Shown: positions 11,201-19,404, counted from the stretch's first letter. The stretch: DNA of 64,000 nucleotides from Pseudomonas sp. p1(2021b) (GCF_020151015.1 NZ_CP083746.1:3625001-3689000); one strand, 5' to 3'. Notes: generated from the sequence alone by a model not told the origin. A program made the numbers and translations.

Positions 11201-13841
11201 AGTCCGGATCGCTGGTGTTGAGCGTGTAGGTGTACGCACCATTGGCCGACAGCACCAAGGTGCCGTAGGTACCGACGAAGGTGCCGGCGGTGATCGGACC
11301 GGACACCACACGGTCCGCACCCTGCACGTCATTGCCCAATACATTGCCCGTCAGCGCCAGCTGGTTTTCAGTGGCCGTCGTGGCATTGGTATCGCCAACC
11401 GCCGTGGGCACATCGTCCACGATGCTGACATCGAGGTTACCCGTGGCGCTGCTGCCGTCGGTATCCGTCGCAACGACCGTGAAGCTCTCTCCGAGGCTGT
11501 TGGCTCCATTGCCATCCGGGTGCGCCTCGTTGTCGAGGAGGGTATAGCTGTAGCTCACCACGCCAGTGCCGGGGTTGTAGCCGGTGATGGTCAGTGTATT
11601 GCCTAGCGGTGTGGTGATCGACTGCGGGAAACCTGCCGCCACGCCACCGCTGATCACGCTGATGCCGCCTACGGTCAGGCTCTGCAAGCCGTCAGGTGCG
11701 GTGATGGTGAACGAACCGCCTTGCGTCAGCGCACCGGCGTCAGGGCTGCTTCCATCGCCAAGGTGCCGTTCCTGGACGACCAGTTCGCCACCGTTCACAC
11801 CAAGGCCATCAAGAGAGACCGAGTCGTTGAGGTTGGCGACATTCAACTGCAATGTGGCCGTACTGAGATCGCCATCGGCATCGGTGAGGGTGTAGATAAA
11901 TTGTTCTACAGCGCTGCCACCGCCGTGCAGGTTGAAGAAGTCCGGGTCGCTCGTGTTCAGCGTATAGGTGTAGGAACCATCGGCCGACAGCACCAGGGTG
12001 CCATAGGTGCCGACGAAGGTGCCGGCCGTGATCGGGCCGCCAGGCACACGGTCCGCGCCCTGCACGTCGTTGCCCAACACATTGCCGGTCAGGGTGGTGT
12101 GCTGCTCGGTGGCCGTGGTCGCATTGCTGTCGGGCGCAGCGGACGGCACATCGTCGACGATATTGACCTGGATGTCTCCCGAAGCGCTGCTGCCATCGGT
12201 ATCGGTCGCGACGACCGTGAAACGCTCGCCCAGGCTGTTGGCACCATTGGCGTTAGGGTGGGCTTCGTTATCGGTGAGCGTGTAGGTGTAGCTCACAACG
12301 CCCGTACTGGGGTTGTACCCCGTGATGGTCAGCGTATTACCCAGCGCCGTGGTCAGCGACTGCGGGAAACCTGCCGTCACGCCACCACTGACCACGGCGA
12401 TGCCACCCACGGTCAGGCTTTGCAGGCCATCGGGCGCGGCCACGGTGAAGCTACCGCCTTGCGTCAGTGCGCCAGCGTCCGGGCTGCTGCCATCGCCCAG
12501 GTTGCGCTCGTGGACGGTGAGTTCGCCGCCGCTCACATCCAGGCCACCCAAAGTGACCGGATCATCGAGGTTGGTGACGTTGAGCACCAGCGTTGCCGTG
12601 CTGGTATCGCCGTCCGCATCGGTCAGGGTGTAGGTGAACTGCTCCACCCCTGTGCCACCGCCATGCAGCTGGGTGAAATCCGGGTCGCTGCTGTTGAGCG
12701 TATAGGTGTAGGAACCATCAGCCTTCAGCACCAGAGTGCCGTAGGTCCCGACGAACGTACCCGGCGTGATCGGCCCCTGCGGCACGCGATCGGCGCCTTG
12801 TATATCGTTGGCCAGCACATTGCCGGTGAGCACCTGTTGGCTTTCGCTGGCACTGGCCAGGTTACCGTCATCCACGGCTCGCGGCACATCGTCGACGATG
12901 CGCACATCGAGGCTGCCGCTGGCCACATCGCCATCGGCATCGCTGGCCTGCACGGTGAACTGCTCCGCCAACACATTGGCCCCACCCGCCGAAGGATGCC
13001 CCTGGGTGCCCACCAGGGTATAGCTGTAGCTCACCGTGCCGGTGGCCGGGTCGTAGCCGGTGATGGTCAACACATTGCCCAGCCCGGTGGTCAGCGATTG
13101 GCCTACCCCGGTCACAACACCACCGGTGACGACGTTGATACCGCCGACATTGAGGTTGAACACACCGTCCGGGGCCAACACGGTGAACGTCCCGGCCTGG
13201 GTCAACAAGCCAGCATTGCTGGCCGACCCTTCGGGCAAGTTGGCCTCGTTCAGGGTCAGTTCGCTGCCGGCCACGTCCAGCCCCTGCAGGCTCACCGGGT
13301 TGTCCACAACCGGGGGCAAGTCGTCGTCGAAGCGGATGTCGCCGACATCGAGGTCTTCGAACTCAGGGATACCGTTGAACCCGGCCGTGGGGAAACCGAT
13401 CACCGGGTCCACGCGGCCGGCCACTTCAGTGAGCAACACGAAACTGTGACCACCGCCCAATGCCCCGGGCGCGCTGCCGCTGTTGGGCCCGGCTGCGGTC
13501 GCTTCGGCTTCCTGGGTCGGGTCGGCGCCGGCGGCGATCGCTTTTTGCAGGCGCTCCACGTCGCTGAGCTGGGCCTGGGAGGGTGTCATCGCTTCGGGGG
13601 TGTGCACATGGCCTGCGTGGTCGGCCAGCAACTGCGGCGTCAACGCCAGGCTGCTGTCGCGCCCCAAGGTCAGTTCGGCACCGTTGTTCAGGCGCACGGC
13701 CACAGCTCCGGCGGCGCCGGTTTCCAGCTGCTCCCCGGCAAACACGCGGTCGCCTTCGACCAACAGGCGGCGGGTGCCGTCGCTACCGACCGCAAACACC
13801 TGACCGACAATCTTGCTGACCACACCGAGTGATTTAGCCAT
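5253..13841 (-). CDS. Giant LapA-like RTX adhesin with LapG-type retention module, type I secreted
   Basis: A 2862-residue secreted protein. Order of parts: N-terminal retention module (about 1-150) with SKIVGQVFAVGSDGTRRLL and the sequence TAAG at 115-118, the di-alanine site cut by LapG proteases in LapA-type adhesins; GGGHSFVLL and DPVIGFPTAGF, both typical of LapA/LapF-type N-termini; seven 246-residue repeats (about 182-1903) and a half repeat; a vWA domain (about 2060-2240) with MIDAS motif DVSGS; further cadherin-like segments including AGADHI; RTX nonapeptides of the GGxGxDxLx type (about 2594-2745) that bind calcium; and a C-terminal secretion signal. There is no Sec signal peptide. 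GGAGG lies 9 bases before the ATG. The divergent T1SS genes are the likely export apparatus. LapD and LapG are not encoded here, so release control would depend on genes elsewhere. Confidence 0.93.
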   Translation of the reverse strand: MAKSLGVVSKIVGQVFAVGSDGTRRLLVEGDRVFAGEQLETGAAGAVAVRLNNGAELTLGRDSSLALTPQLLADHAGHVHTPEAMTPSQAQLSDVERLQKAIAAGADPTQEAEATAAGPNSGSAPGALGGGHSFVLLTEVAGRVDPVIGFPTAGFNGIPEFEDLDVGDIRFDDDLPPVVDNPVSLQGLDVAGSELTLNEANLPEGSASNAGLLTQAGTFTVLAPDGVFNLNVGGINVVTGGVVTGVGQSLTTGLGNVLTITGYDPATGTVSYSYTLVGTQGHPSAGGANVLAEQFTVQASDADGDVASGSLDVRIVDDVPRAVDDGNLASASESQQVLTGNVLANDIQGADRVPQGPITPGTFVGTYGTLVLKADGSYTYTLNSSDPDFTQLHGGGTGVEQFTYTLTDADGDTSTATLVLNVTNLDDPVTLGGLDVSGGELTVHERNLGDGSSPDAGALTQGGSFTVAAPDGLQSLTVGGIAVVSGGVTAGFPQSLTTALGNTLTITGYNPSTGVVSYTYTLTDNEAHPNANGANSLGERFTVVATDTDGSSASGDIQVNIVDDVPSAAPDSNATTATEQHTTLTGNVLGNDVQGADRVPGGPITAGTFVGTYGTLVLSADGSYTYTLNTSDPDFFNLHGGGSAVEQFIYTLTDADGDLSTATLQLNVANLNDSVSLDGLGVNGGELVVQERHLGDGSSPDAGALTQGGSFTITAPDGLQSLTVGGISVISGGVAAGFPQSITTPLGNTLTITGYNPGTGVVSYSYTLLDNEAHPDGNGANSLGESFTVVATDTDGSSATGNLDVSIVDDVPTAVGDTNATTATENQLALTGNVLGNDVQGADRVVSGPITAGTFVGTYGTLVLSANGAYTYTLNTSDPDFFNLHGDGSGIEQFTYTLTDADGDVRTAVLELNVTNLNDPVTLTGLGVQGGELTVYEKHLGDGSSPDAGELTQTGSFTVTALDGLQTLSVGGITVVSGGVVAGFPQSVLTGLGNTLTITGYNASTGVVSYSYTLTDNEAHPNANEANSLSESFTVTATDTDGSTATGNIDVNIIDDLPTAVGDSNVETATEQHTTLTGNVLGNDTQGADRVPSGPITAGTFVGTYGTLVLSANGSYTYTLNTSDPDFFNLHGGGSGIEQFTYTLTDADGDVRTAVLELNVTNLNDSVTLDGLGVQGGELTVYEKHLGDGSSPDAGELTQTGSFTVTALDGLQTLTVGGITVISGGVVAGFPQSVLTGLGNTLTITGYNASTGVVSYSYTLTDNEAHPNANEANSLSESFTVTATDTDGSTATGNIDVNIIDDLPTAVGDSNVETATEQHTTLTGNVLGNDTQGADRVPSGPITAGTFVGTYGTLVLSANGAYTYTLNTSDPDFFNLHGGGSGIEQFTYTLTDADGDVRTAVLELNVTNLNDSVTLDGLGVQGGELTVYEKHLGDGSSPDAGELTQTGSFTVTALDGLQTLTVGGITIISGGVVAGFPQSVLTGLGNTLTITGYNASTGVVSYSYTLTDNEAHPNANEANSLSESFTVTATDTDGSTATGNIDVNIIDDLPTAVGDSNVETATEQHTTLTGNVLGNDTQGADRVPSGPITAGTFVGTYGTLVLSANGAYTYTLNTSDPDFFNLHGGGSGIEQFTYTLTDADGDVRTAVLELNVTNLNDPVTLTGLGVQGGELTVYEKNLADGSAPDTPALTQTGSFTVTALDGLQTLTVGGITVVSGGVVAGFPQSVLTGLGNTLTITGYNASTGVVSYSYTLTDNEAHPNGNEANSLSESFTVTATDTDGSTATGNIDVNIIDDLPTAVGDSNVETATEQHTTLTGNVLGNDTQGADRVPSGPITAGTFVGTYGTLVLSANGAYTYTLNTSDPDFFNLHGGGSGIEQFTYTLTDADGDVRTAVLELNVTNLDNPVTLTGLDITDGELIVYEKHLADGTSPDAGELTQSGSFTVTALDGLQTLTVGGITVVSGGVVAGFPQSVTTGLGNTLTITGYNPSTGVVNYSYTLADNATHPDANGTNNLSESLAVSATDTDGSIANGSIDITIVDDVPSAVDAERAVSPGQVDSNLLLVIDVSGSMNFASGVPGLTRLQLAKQAINALLDKYDEMGDIKVQIVTFSDGATQESSVWVSLTQAKNIVNGLSADGATYYDSAVNVAKNAFVASGKLAGAQNISYFFSDGEPTSGHSITADREASWETFLDDNGIKSYAIGLGSGVNESNLNPLAYDGSTHTDTNAVVVTDLSQLSNVLSGTVLGAPITGSLLSGGELGADGGFIKTLVVDGTAYTYDPKANGGDGSYTASGGADHGTFDTATNTFNIKTNLGGTLLVDMDTGDFIYTPPKDNGVTQQESFGFTVSDNDGDLASATLTVNIYTNTAPVAGADHIITNITGASITVPAEVLLANDSDADNDKLTASPITFDTDFSVKGGGFSVGNGTPVIAFNGTGGSDTNRFKDLPRSAFRGTANSMVAALIVDAFVRSVGASNANDQDVMTVHLKKGETLTLDHDVPTGNLQMFWKDDVGDYQPITDGSSFTASHSGTYSILVRNVTDSNVGSGAEFYKLTMTVDYSNAQNDVYNGTYTTSDGHGGTATGNVDITYQDGSVLTGTDGDNTLLAGAGNDTLQGGLGHDVLVGGGGDDLLYGGDGDDLLIGGSGNDLLDGGAGIDTASYASATSGVTVNLNLATAQNTGGAGTDTLNGIENLIGSDYNDTLIGNGGDNLLIGGLGNDTLNGGAGNDVLRGGLGNDTLNGGSGNDTFVWQKGEVGHDTVLAFTPGSDRLDLSQLLQGENGTTASLDDYLHFKVTGSGVNVVSTIEVSSVAGAAPTQTIDLAGVDLAQHYGVTAGAGGVVAAGQDTATIINGMLNDHSLKVDTV
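8133..13298 (-). repeat. Tandem 738-bp repeats within the adhesin gene (7 full units)
   Basis: Seven in-frame units of 738 bp (246 codons) run from about 13298 down to 8133, followed by a truncated eighth. Units 4-7 (about 11084-8133) are nearly identical in protein and DNA; units 1-3 are more divergent. Each unit contains landmarks such as LTITGYN, SYSYTLTDNEAHP, IDDLPTAVGDSN, GTFVGTYGTLVL and EQFTYTLTDADGD. Confidence 0.93.
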
Positions 13842-13999
13842 GAATCCACGCCTCCATTGCTGCCGACGGGTTCCTGCAACCGAGGCCTGTAACGGAAGGT
13901 GCGGATCGGCCCGCCAGGCGCGTGATTCCAGAGCGAATCACTACCGTTGCCCGACGCTCGACGAGGAAGGCGGCAAAACGAGATGGCCAGATGACATAT

Positions 14000-14013
14000 G
14001 TCAATAAACTGTC
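14000..14013. promoter_or_regulatory. FleQ-like box 1 in the adhesin/T1SS intergenic region
   Basis: GTCAATAAACTGTC matches the FleQ consensus GTCaNTAAAtTGAC at 12 of 14 positions, if the N and both lower-case positions are counted by identity. It lies 159 bp upstream of the adhesin start. FleQ is a c-di-GMP-responsive regulator of lapA, cellulose and Pel genes in Pseudomonas. Binding here is inference. Confidence 0.5.
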
Positions 14014-14213
14014 GCCAAATATCATTTTGCCTGTATCCCTTCGCCACTCCCCTGCCCTAAGCTGCAAGATAAACGGGAACTTTTCTGAGATGCCCGAAAA
14101 ACAACGCGTAGCGCTGATTCAGCGGACGACTTTGAATAGAACAATGTCCGGTATTTCTTAGACCGCATAAGTTTTTTTTCGCATAACGCTTATGAAGAAA
14201 TCTTCTTAGCTCG

Positions 14214-14227
14214 GTCAGTAAATGTTC
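14214..14227. promoter_or_regulatory. FleQ-like box 2 in the adhesin/T1SS intergenic region
   Basis: GTCAGTAAATGTTC matches the first ten positions of GTCaNTAAAtTGAC and 11 of 14 overall. It lies about 99 bp upstream of the tolC-like start. The 484-bp AT-rich gap 13842-14325 also contains CATAA-CGC-TTATG (14182-14194) and CAAACC-TGAAAC-GGTTTG (14243-14260), and no credible gene. Confidence 0.4.
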
Positions 14228-14325
14228 TTAGCTGTGTTGTTACAAACCTGAAACGGTTTGAACCTCATTTTTCGTCATTTTTTTGGCGATTGCGGGACCT
14301 TTTCAAGATCAGGGAGATGTACCCC

Positions 14326-15699
14326 ATGCGCGTCCTAACCCCCATCACCAGTGCAATCCTGTTGGCCATGGCATGTACCAACGCTCAGGCGATGTCGATC
14401 ACCGAAGCCGTCCAGAATGCCGTGGACCAGCACCCGGAGATCAGCGCCAGCCGTAACAGCCGGCTGTCGGCCGACGAGGATGTGAAGTTCGCGCGCGGGG
14501 GCTACTACCCGACCGTCGATCTGGTCGCAGGTTACGGTCGGCAACGCTCGGACAACACCAATACCCGCGGCTTCAATGCCGACGGCTCGCGCAACCACAA
14601 CAAGGAAACCCTGACCTACACCCAGTCGGAGCTGCGCCTGCGGCAGATGCTGTTCGATGGCTTCAACACCGCCAACGAAGTGGGCCGTACCGAAGCGGTA
14701 GCCAACTCACGTGCCTACTACACCCAGGCCACGGCCGAGACCGTCGCCCTGCGCGCCATCGAGGTGTATCTGGAAGTGCTCAAGCGCCGCGAACTGGTGA
14801 CCCTGGCCAAGAACAACCTGCAGGCCCACCTGCGCGTCAACGACCAGATCGGTCTGCGCAGCGAGCGCGGCGTGGGCAGCACCGCCGACCTGGACCAGTC
14901 CCGCGCCCGTCGTGCCCTGGCCGAGAACAACCTGGACACCGCAGAAGTCGACCTGGCCGACGCCGAGGCCAACTTCTACAGCGTGGTCGGGCGCATGCCC
15001 GACGAGCTGGAAACCCCCGTGACCATCAAGGGCGAAGTGCCTACCACCCTGGAGCAGGCGCGCCAGGGCATGCTGGAGAACAACCCCTACCTGAAATCGG
15101 CCCAGGCCGACGTGAATGCGGCCGAGCAGCAGTACGAAGTGGCCAAGTCGCCCTTCTACCCTCGCCTGGACGCAGTACTGGCCACCGGCGCGAACAACAA
15201 CACCGCCGGCCAGCGCGGCCACGACAACAATGACTGGCAGGCTGGCGTGGAGCTGAACTACAACCTGTTCCGCGGCGGCAGCGACAAGGCACGCCTGCAG
15301 TCCGACGCGCACAAGATCAACCAGGCCATGGACATCCGCAACAATGCCCTGCGCGAACTCAACGAGAACCTGAGCCTGGCCTGGAACGCCATGAACAACG
15401 CACGCAAGCAGACCCCGACCGCCCGCGAATACGCCGAGACCACCCAGCGGGTACGCGCGGCCTACCAGGACCAGTTCGGCCTCGGCCAGCGCACCCTGCT
15501 CGACCTGCTCGACAGCGAGAACGAGCTGTACAACGCCAACCGCCGCTACACCGAGGTGCGCTACACCGAGGAATTCTCGATGTACCGGGTGCTGGCGAAC
15601 ATGGGCGAGCTGCTGAGCAAGCAACGTGTCTCGTTGCCACCGGAAGCCATTGCCAAGAGCGAAGTACGCAACGAAGCCCGGTTGCCTGACATGCGGTAG
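14326..15699 (+). CDS. TolC-family outer-membrane channel of type I secretion (LapE/AggA-like)
   Basis: 457 residues with a signal peptide (MRVLTPITSAILLAMACTNAQA) and a mature part starting MSITEAVQNAVDQHPEI, typical of the LapE/AggA branch of TolC proteins. Two internal homologous halves contain the helical segments expected for the trimeric periplasmic tunnel, e.g. RSERGVGSTADLDQSRAR and QFGLGQRTLLDLLDSENELYNA. It should form the outer-membrane exit for the adjacent ABC/HlyD pair. An upstream TTG would lengthen the product, but AGGGAG 9 bases before the ATG at 14326 and the signal peptide favour this start. In KT2440, as I recall, the gene in this genomic position is lapE itself. Confidence 0.92.
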   Translation: MRVLTPITSAILLAMACTNAQAMSITEAVQNAVDQHPEISASRNSRLSADEDVKFARGGYYPTVDLVAGYGRQRSDNTNTRGFNADGSRNHNKETLTYTQSELRLRQMLFDGFNTANEVGRTEAVANSRAYYTQATAETVALRAIEVYLEVLKRRELVTLAKNNLQAHLRVNDQIGLRSERGVGSTADLDQSRARRALAENNLDTAEVDLADAEANFYSVVGRMPDELETPVTIKGEVPTTLEQARQGMLENNPYLKSAQADVNAAEQQYEVAKSPFYPRLDAVLATGANNNTAGQRGHDNNDWQAGVELNYNLFRGGSDKARLQSDAHKINQAMDIRNNALRELNENLSLAWNAMNNARKQTPTAREYAETTQRVRAAYQDQFGLGQRTLLDLLDSENELYNANRRYTEVRYTEEFSMYRVLANMGELLSKQRVSLPPEAIAKSEVRNEARLPDMR

Positions 15700-15764
15700 C
15701 GTTCGCACGCGCCAGGCTGTTCGTCCGGAACGGATTCCTCCCCCTGTGGCAGGAGTAGGCCATC

Positions 15765-17909
15765 GTGACCAGTATGCAAAGCGCGCAACCGCGCCTGGAT
15801 GTTGATGATCCGTTGCTCGATGGCCTGCTGATCCTGTGCAGGTTGCATGGCTGCCCGGCCAGCCGTGCCGGCCTGTGCAGCGGCCTGCCCCTGGCCGACC
15901 AGCGCCTGCCCCTGGCGCTGTTGCCCCGCGCCGCCGCGCGCGCGGGCTTGCAGGCCAGGGTGCTGCAGCGCGACCTGGCCGCCATTTCAGCGCTCAACCT
16001 GCCGGTGCTGCTGCTGTTGAATGACGGCCGCAGCACGGTATTGCAGCGCTGGGGCGAGGATGGCCGGGCATTGCTGTTGCCCTGCGAGGCCGATGGCGGT
16101 GAACAATGGGTCGAACGTGACGCGCTGGAACACGCCTATGCCGGCCAGGCGCTGTTCGCCCGCCCACGGCATACCCTGGAAAACCTGCGCACGCCGCTCA
16201 TGCCGCGGGTCGATGCCTGGTTTCGCGACACGCTCAGGCATTCACGCTGGCTATACGGCGACGCCCTGCTGGCGAGTCTGCTGATCAACCTGTTGGGGCT
16301 GATGGTGCCGCTGTTCGTCATGCAGACTTACGACCGGGTGGTGCCCAACCAGGCCCTTTCCACCCTCTGGGTCCTGGTGGGCGGGTTGTTCGTCGGTACC
16401 GCGTTCGAACTGGTGCTGCGCATGGTGCGTGCCCACCTGCTGGACCAGGCCGGCAAGAAGACCGACCTGATCCTCTCGGCGACCCTCTTCGAACGCATCA
16501 CCGGCATGGCCATGAAAGCGCGGCCAGCCACCATCGGCGGCTTCGCCCAGAGCATCCATGACTTCCAGGGCCTGCGTGAATTCCTCACCGCGGTGACCCT
16601 GACCAGCATCATCGACCTGCCGTTCGTGGTGCTGATGCTGCTGGTGATCGGCCTGATCGGCGGCTGGCTGGTGCTGATCCCACTGGTGGCCTTCCCGCTC
16701 GCCGTGGGCTTCGCCCTGCTCATCCAGGCGCGCCTGCGCGACACGGTGCAGAAAAGCCTGAGCCTGGGCTCGGTACGCCAGGCCCTGCTGATCGAGACCC
16801 TGGGGGGGCTTGAAACCCTCAAGGCCTGCGGTGCCGAGAGCGAGCGTCAATACCAGTGGGAACACACCAACGGCGCCATCGCCCGCCTCGACGTCCATGC
16901 CCGCAACCTGTCGTCCCTGGCCAGCAACGGTACGCTGTTCATCCAGCAATTCTGCGGCATGGCCACCATCGTCGCCGGGGTCTACAGCATCATCGCCGGC
17001 AACCTCAGCGTCGGGGCCCTGGTCGCCAGCTACATGCTCGGCAGCCGCGTGCTGGCGCCCCTGGGCCAGATCGCCGGGCTGATCACTCGCTATCAACAGG
17101 CCCAGCTGACCATGCGCAGCACCGATGCGCTGATGGCCCTGCCCCAGGAACGCCAGGCCGAGCACCAGGCGCTGGCACACACCACCCTGCAGGGTGGCCT
17201 GGCGTTCAACCATGTCAACTTCCGCTACCCAGGGCAGAGCGCCCTGGCCCTGCAGGACGTGCGGCTGAGCATCCAGCCAGGCGAGCGCATCGGCATCATC
17301 GGCCGCAGCGGCTCGGGCAAGAGCACCCTTGCCCGCCTGCTGATGGGCTTTCACCAGCCGGACGAAGGCCAGGTGTTGCTCGACAACCTGGACCTGCGCC
17401 AGCTGGACATCGCCGACCTGCGCAGCCAGATGGGCTATGTGGCCCACGACCTGCCGCTCTTGGCGGGCAGCCTGCGCGACAACCTCACCCTCGGCGCACG
17501 TCACGTGAGCGATGCGCGCATGCTGGAGGTGGCCGAACTGACCGGCGTCAGCGAGCTGGCGCGCCTGCACCCGATGGGCTTCGACCGCCCGGTCGGCGAA
17601 CGCGGCCAGCTGCTTTCCGGCGGCCAGCGCCAGGCCGTGCTGCTGGCCCGCGCCTTGCTGCTGGAGCCGCCGATCCTGATCCTCGACGAGCCCACCAGCC
17701 ACATGGACAACAGCAGCGAAGAGCAACTGCGCCAACGCCTGCTGGCCTGGGTGCCAGGCAAGACCGTGCTGTTGGTCACCCACCGCACGTCCATGCTCAG
17801 CCTGGTGGACCGCCTGCTGGTGCTGGACAACGGCAAGATCGTTGCCGACGGGCCGAAGGATGCGGTCATAGACGCCCTGCGCAAGGGCCGCATCGGCGCA
17901 GCGCTCTAG
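15765..17909 (+). CDS. Type I secretion ABC transporter, permease/ATPase (LapB-like)
   Basis: 714 residues in three parts: an N-terminal C39-peptidase-like domain (about 10-130) without a convincing catalytic Cys/His set, a six-helix transmembrane domain (about 150-430) and a C-terminal nucleotide-binding domain. The last shows Walker A GRSGSGKST, signature LLSGGQRQ, Walker B ILILDEPT and the H-loop VTHR. A degenerate C39-like domain is typical of exporters of RTX adhesins, where it binds substrate instead of cutting it. The GTG at 15765 is preceded by AGGAG at a spacing of 9; an ATG follows three codons later. The HlyD gene starts 9 bases after the stop. It probably exports the divergent adhesin. 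Confidence 0.93.
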   Translation: MTSMQSAQPRLDVDDPLLDGLLILCRLHGCPASRAGLCSGLPLADQRLPLALLPRAAARAGLQARVLQRDLAAISALNLPVLLLLNDGRSTVLQRWGEDGRALLLPCEADGGEQWVERDALEHAYAGQALFARPRHTLENLRTPLMPRVDAWFRDTLRHSRWLYGDALLASLLINLLGLMVPLFVMQTYDRVVPNQALSTLWVLVGGLFVGTAFELVLRMVRAHLLDQAGKKTDLILSATLFERITGMAMKARPATIGGFAQSIHDFQGLREFLTAVTLTSIIDLPFVVLMLLVIGLIGGWLVLIPLVAFPLAVGFALLIQARLRDTVQKSLSLGSVRQALLIETLGGLETLKACGAESERQYQWEHTNGAIARLDVHARNLSSLASNGTLFIQQFCGMATIVAGVYSIIAGNLSVGALVASYMLGSRVLAPLGQIAGLITRYQQAQLTMRSTDALMALPQERQAEHQALAHTTLQGGLAFNHVNFRYPGQSALALQDVRLSIQPGERIGIIGRSGSGKSTLARLLMGFHQPDEGQVLLDNLDLRQLDIADLRSQMGYVAHDLPLLAGSLRDNLTLGARHVSDARMLEVAELTGVSELARLHPMGFDRPVGERGQLLSGGQRQAVLLARALLLEPPILILDEPTSHMDNSSEEQLRQRLLAWVPGKTVLLVTHRTSMLSLVDRLLVLDNGKIVADGPKDAVIDALRKGRIGAAL

Positions 17910-17918
17910 GAGGCTCCC

Positions 17919-19274
17919 ATGGCAATCGGGCACAGTGTACGCAGCTACACCCAGAGCGCCGGCAAGAGCGCCGAGCGCGACTACATGCCGGAACTGGCCG
18001 GCGCGACCTTGCAGGACGCCCCGCGCCTGTCTCGCCTGACGGTGTGGCTGGCCGCCGTGTTGCTGCTGGTGGCCTTGGCCTGGGCCAAGTTCGCGGTGAT
18101 CGACGAAGTCACGGTGGGCGAAGGCAAGGCCATTCCCTCGAGCAAGGTGCAGGTGGTGCAGAACCTGGAAGGCGGCATCGTCACCGAGATCTTCGTGCGC
18201 GAGGGGCAGATGGTCGACAAGGGCGCGACGCTGCTGCGCCTGGACGATACGCGGTTCCTGTCCAACAAGGGTGAGAGCGAGGCCGATCGCTACGCCCTGA
18301 CCGCGCAGGTCGAACGCTTGTCGGCCGAAGCCGAGGGGCACCCGCTGGCGCTGTCGGACGAAGTCCGCGCCAAGGCCCCGCAAGTGGCCGAAGACGAGGT
18401 CGCCTTGTACGAATCGCGCCAGCGTCGCCTGGCCAGCGAGAAACAGACCCTGAACGAGCAACTGCGGCAGAAGACCCAGGAACTGGCCGAGTTCCGCTCC
18501 AAGGTCGAGCAGTATCGTTCGGCTTTGGGGCTGTTGCAGCAGGAGCTGAACATGTCGACGCCGCTGGTGGGCACCGGGGCGATTTCGCCGGTGGAGATCC
18601 TGCGCCTGAAACAGCGCACGGTGGAAGCGCGCGGCCAGCTCAACGCGACCAGCCTGGCGATACCGCGGGCGGAGGCGGCAGTGGCGGAGATCAAGAGCAA
18701 GATCCAGGAGTCCGACGCGACCTTCCGCTCCGAGGCGGCCAAGGAACTCAACGACAAGCGGACGGAGTTGTCGAAGATCACGGCTTCCAGCATCGCCATC
18801 GATGATCGGGTGAACCGTACCACGGTGGTGTCGCCGGTGCGTGGGATCGTCAAATTGCTGAAGGTCAATACCATCGGTGGGGTGGTCCAGCCGGGCAGCG
18901 ACCTGGTGGAGATCGTGCCGATCGAGGACAACCTGCTGATCGAGGCCAAAGTCCGCCCGCAGGATGTGGCGTTCCTGCATCCGGGACAGACGGCGATGGT
19001 CAAGGTTACGGCGTACGACTACACGATCTATGGAGGGCTCAAGGGCACGCTCGAATTGATCGGCGCGGATACGGTGACCGATGACAAGGGCAATGCGTTC
19101 TACCTGATCCAGGTGAGGACCGAGAAGAACCACCTTGGCGGGGACAAGAAGCCTTTGTTGATCATTCCGGGGATGGTGGCGACGGTGGATATCATCACGG
19201 GGCAGAAGAGTGTGTTGGATTATTTGTTGAAGCCGGTGCTCAAGGCGCGGACGGAGGCGCTTCGGGAACGGTGA
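17919..19274 (+). CDS. HlyD-family membrane-fusion protein of type I secretion (LapC-like)
   Basis: 451 residues: a short cytoplasmic N-terminus, one transmembrane helix (about 38-58, LTVWLAAVLLLVALAWAKFA), a lipoyl half-motif with VVQNLEGGIVTEIFVREG, a long coiled-coil hairpin (about 135-290) and a C-terminal barrel with SPVRGIVKLLKVNTIGGVV. This is the standard periplasmic adaptor that links the inner-membrane ABC exporter to the TolC channel. It has AGGAGG upstream and is the last gene of the tolC-ABC-HlyD operon. The 3' end is followed by 94 bp of unassigned sequence and then an insertion-sequence-bearing repeat. Confidence 0.93.
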   Translation: MAIGHSVRSYTQSAGKSAERDYMPELAGATLQDAPRLSRLTVWLAAVLLLVALAWAKFAVIDEVTVGEGKAIPSSKVQVVQNLEGGIVTEIFVREGQMVDKGATLLRLDDTRFLSNKGESEADRYALTAQVERLSAEAEGHPLALSDEVRAKAPQVAEDEVALYESRQRRLASEKQTLNEQLRQKTQELAEFRSKVEQYRSALGLLQQELNMSTPLVGTGAISPVEILRLKQRTVEARGQLNATSLAIPRAEAAVAEIKSKIQESDATFRSEAAKELNDKRTELSKITASSIAIDDRVNRTTVVSPVRGIVKLLKVNTIGGVVQPGSDLVEIVPIEDNLLIEAKVRPQDVAFLHPGQTAMVKVTAYDYTIYGGLKGTLELIGADTVTDDKGNAFYLIQVRTEKNHLGGDKKPLLIIPGMVATVDIITGQKSVLDYLLKPVLKARTEALRER

Positions 19275-19404
19275 GGGGGCTTGGGCTTGGGCTTTTAGAT
19301 CGTGACAACATTCGTTTTGGGTGGTGGCGCCACTGGCGCTTTTCGCCTTTACGGCGACCTACTTTTGCTCTTCGGTGCGCGTCAAGGTAGTTGTCGTGTC
19401 TGGT

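Noticed and set aside
5124-13832. Long plus-strand open frames (up to 1258 codons) opposite the adhesin gene
   Set aside because: They repeat with the same 738-bp period as the adhesin, have no recognisable domains or ribosome-binding sites, and are explained by high GC and repeated codons of the real gene.
16251-19133. A 960-codon minus-strand frame opposite the T1SS ABC and HlyD genes
   Set aside because: It is a composition shadow: its sequence is low-complexity, rich in Gln, His and Arg, and the opposite strand encodes clear ABC and HlyD motifs.
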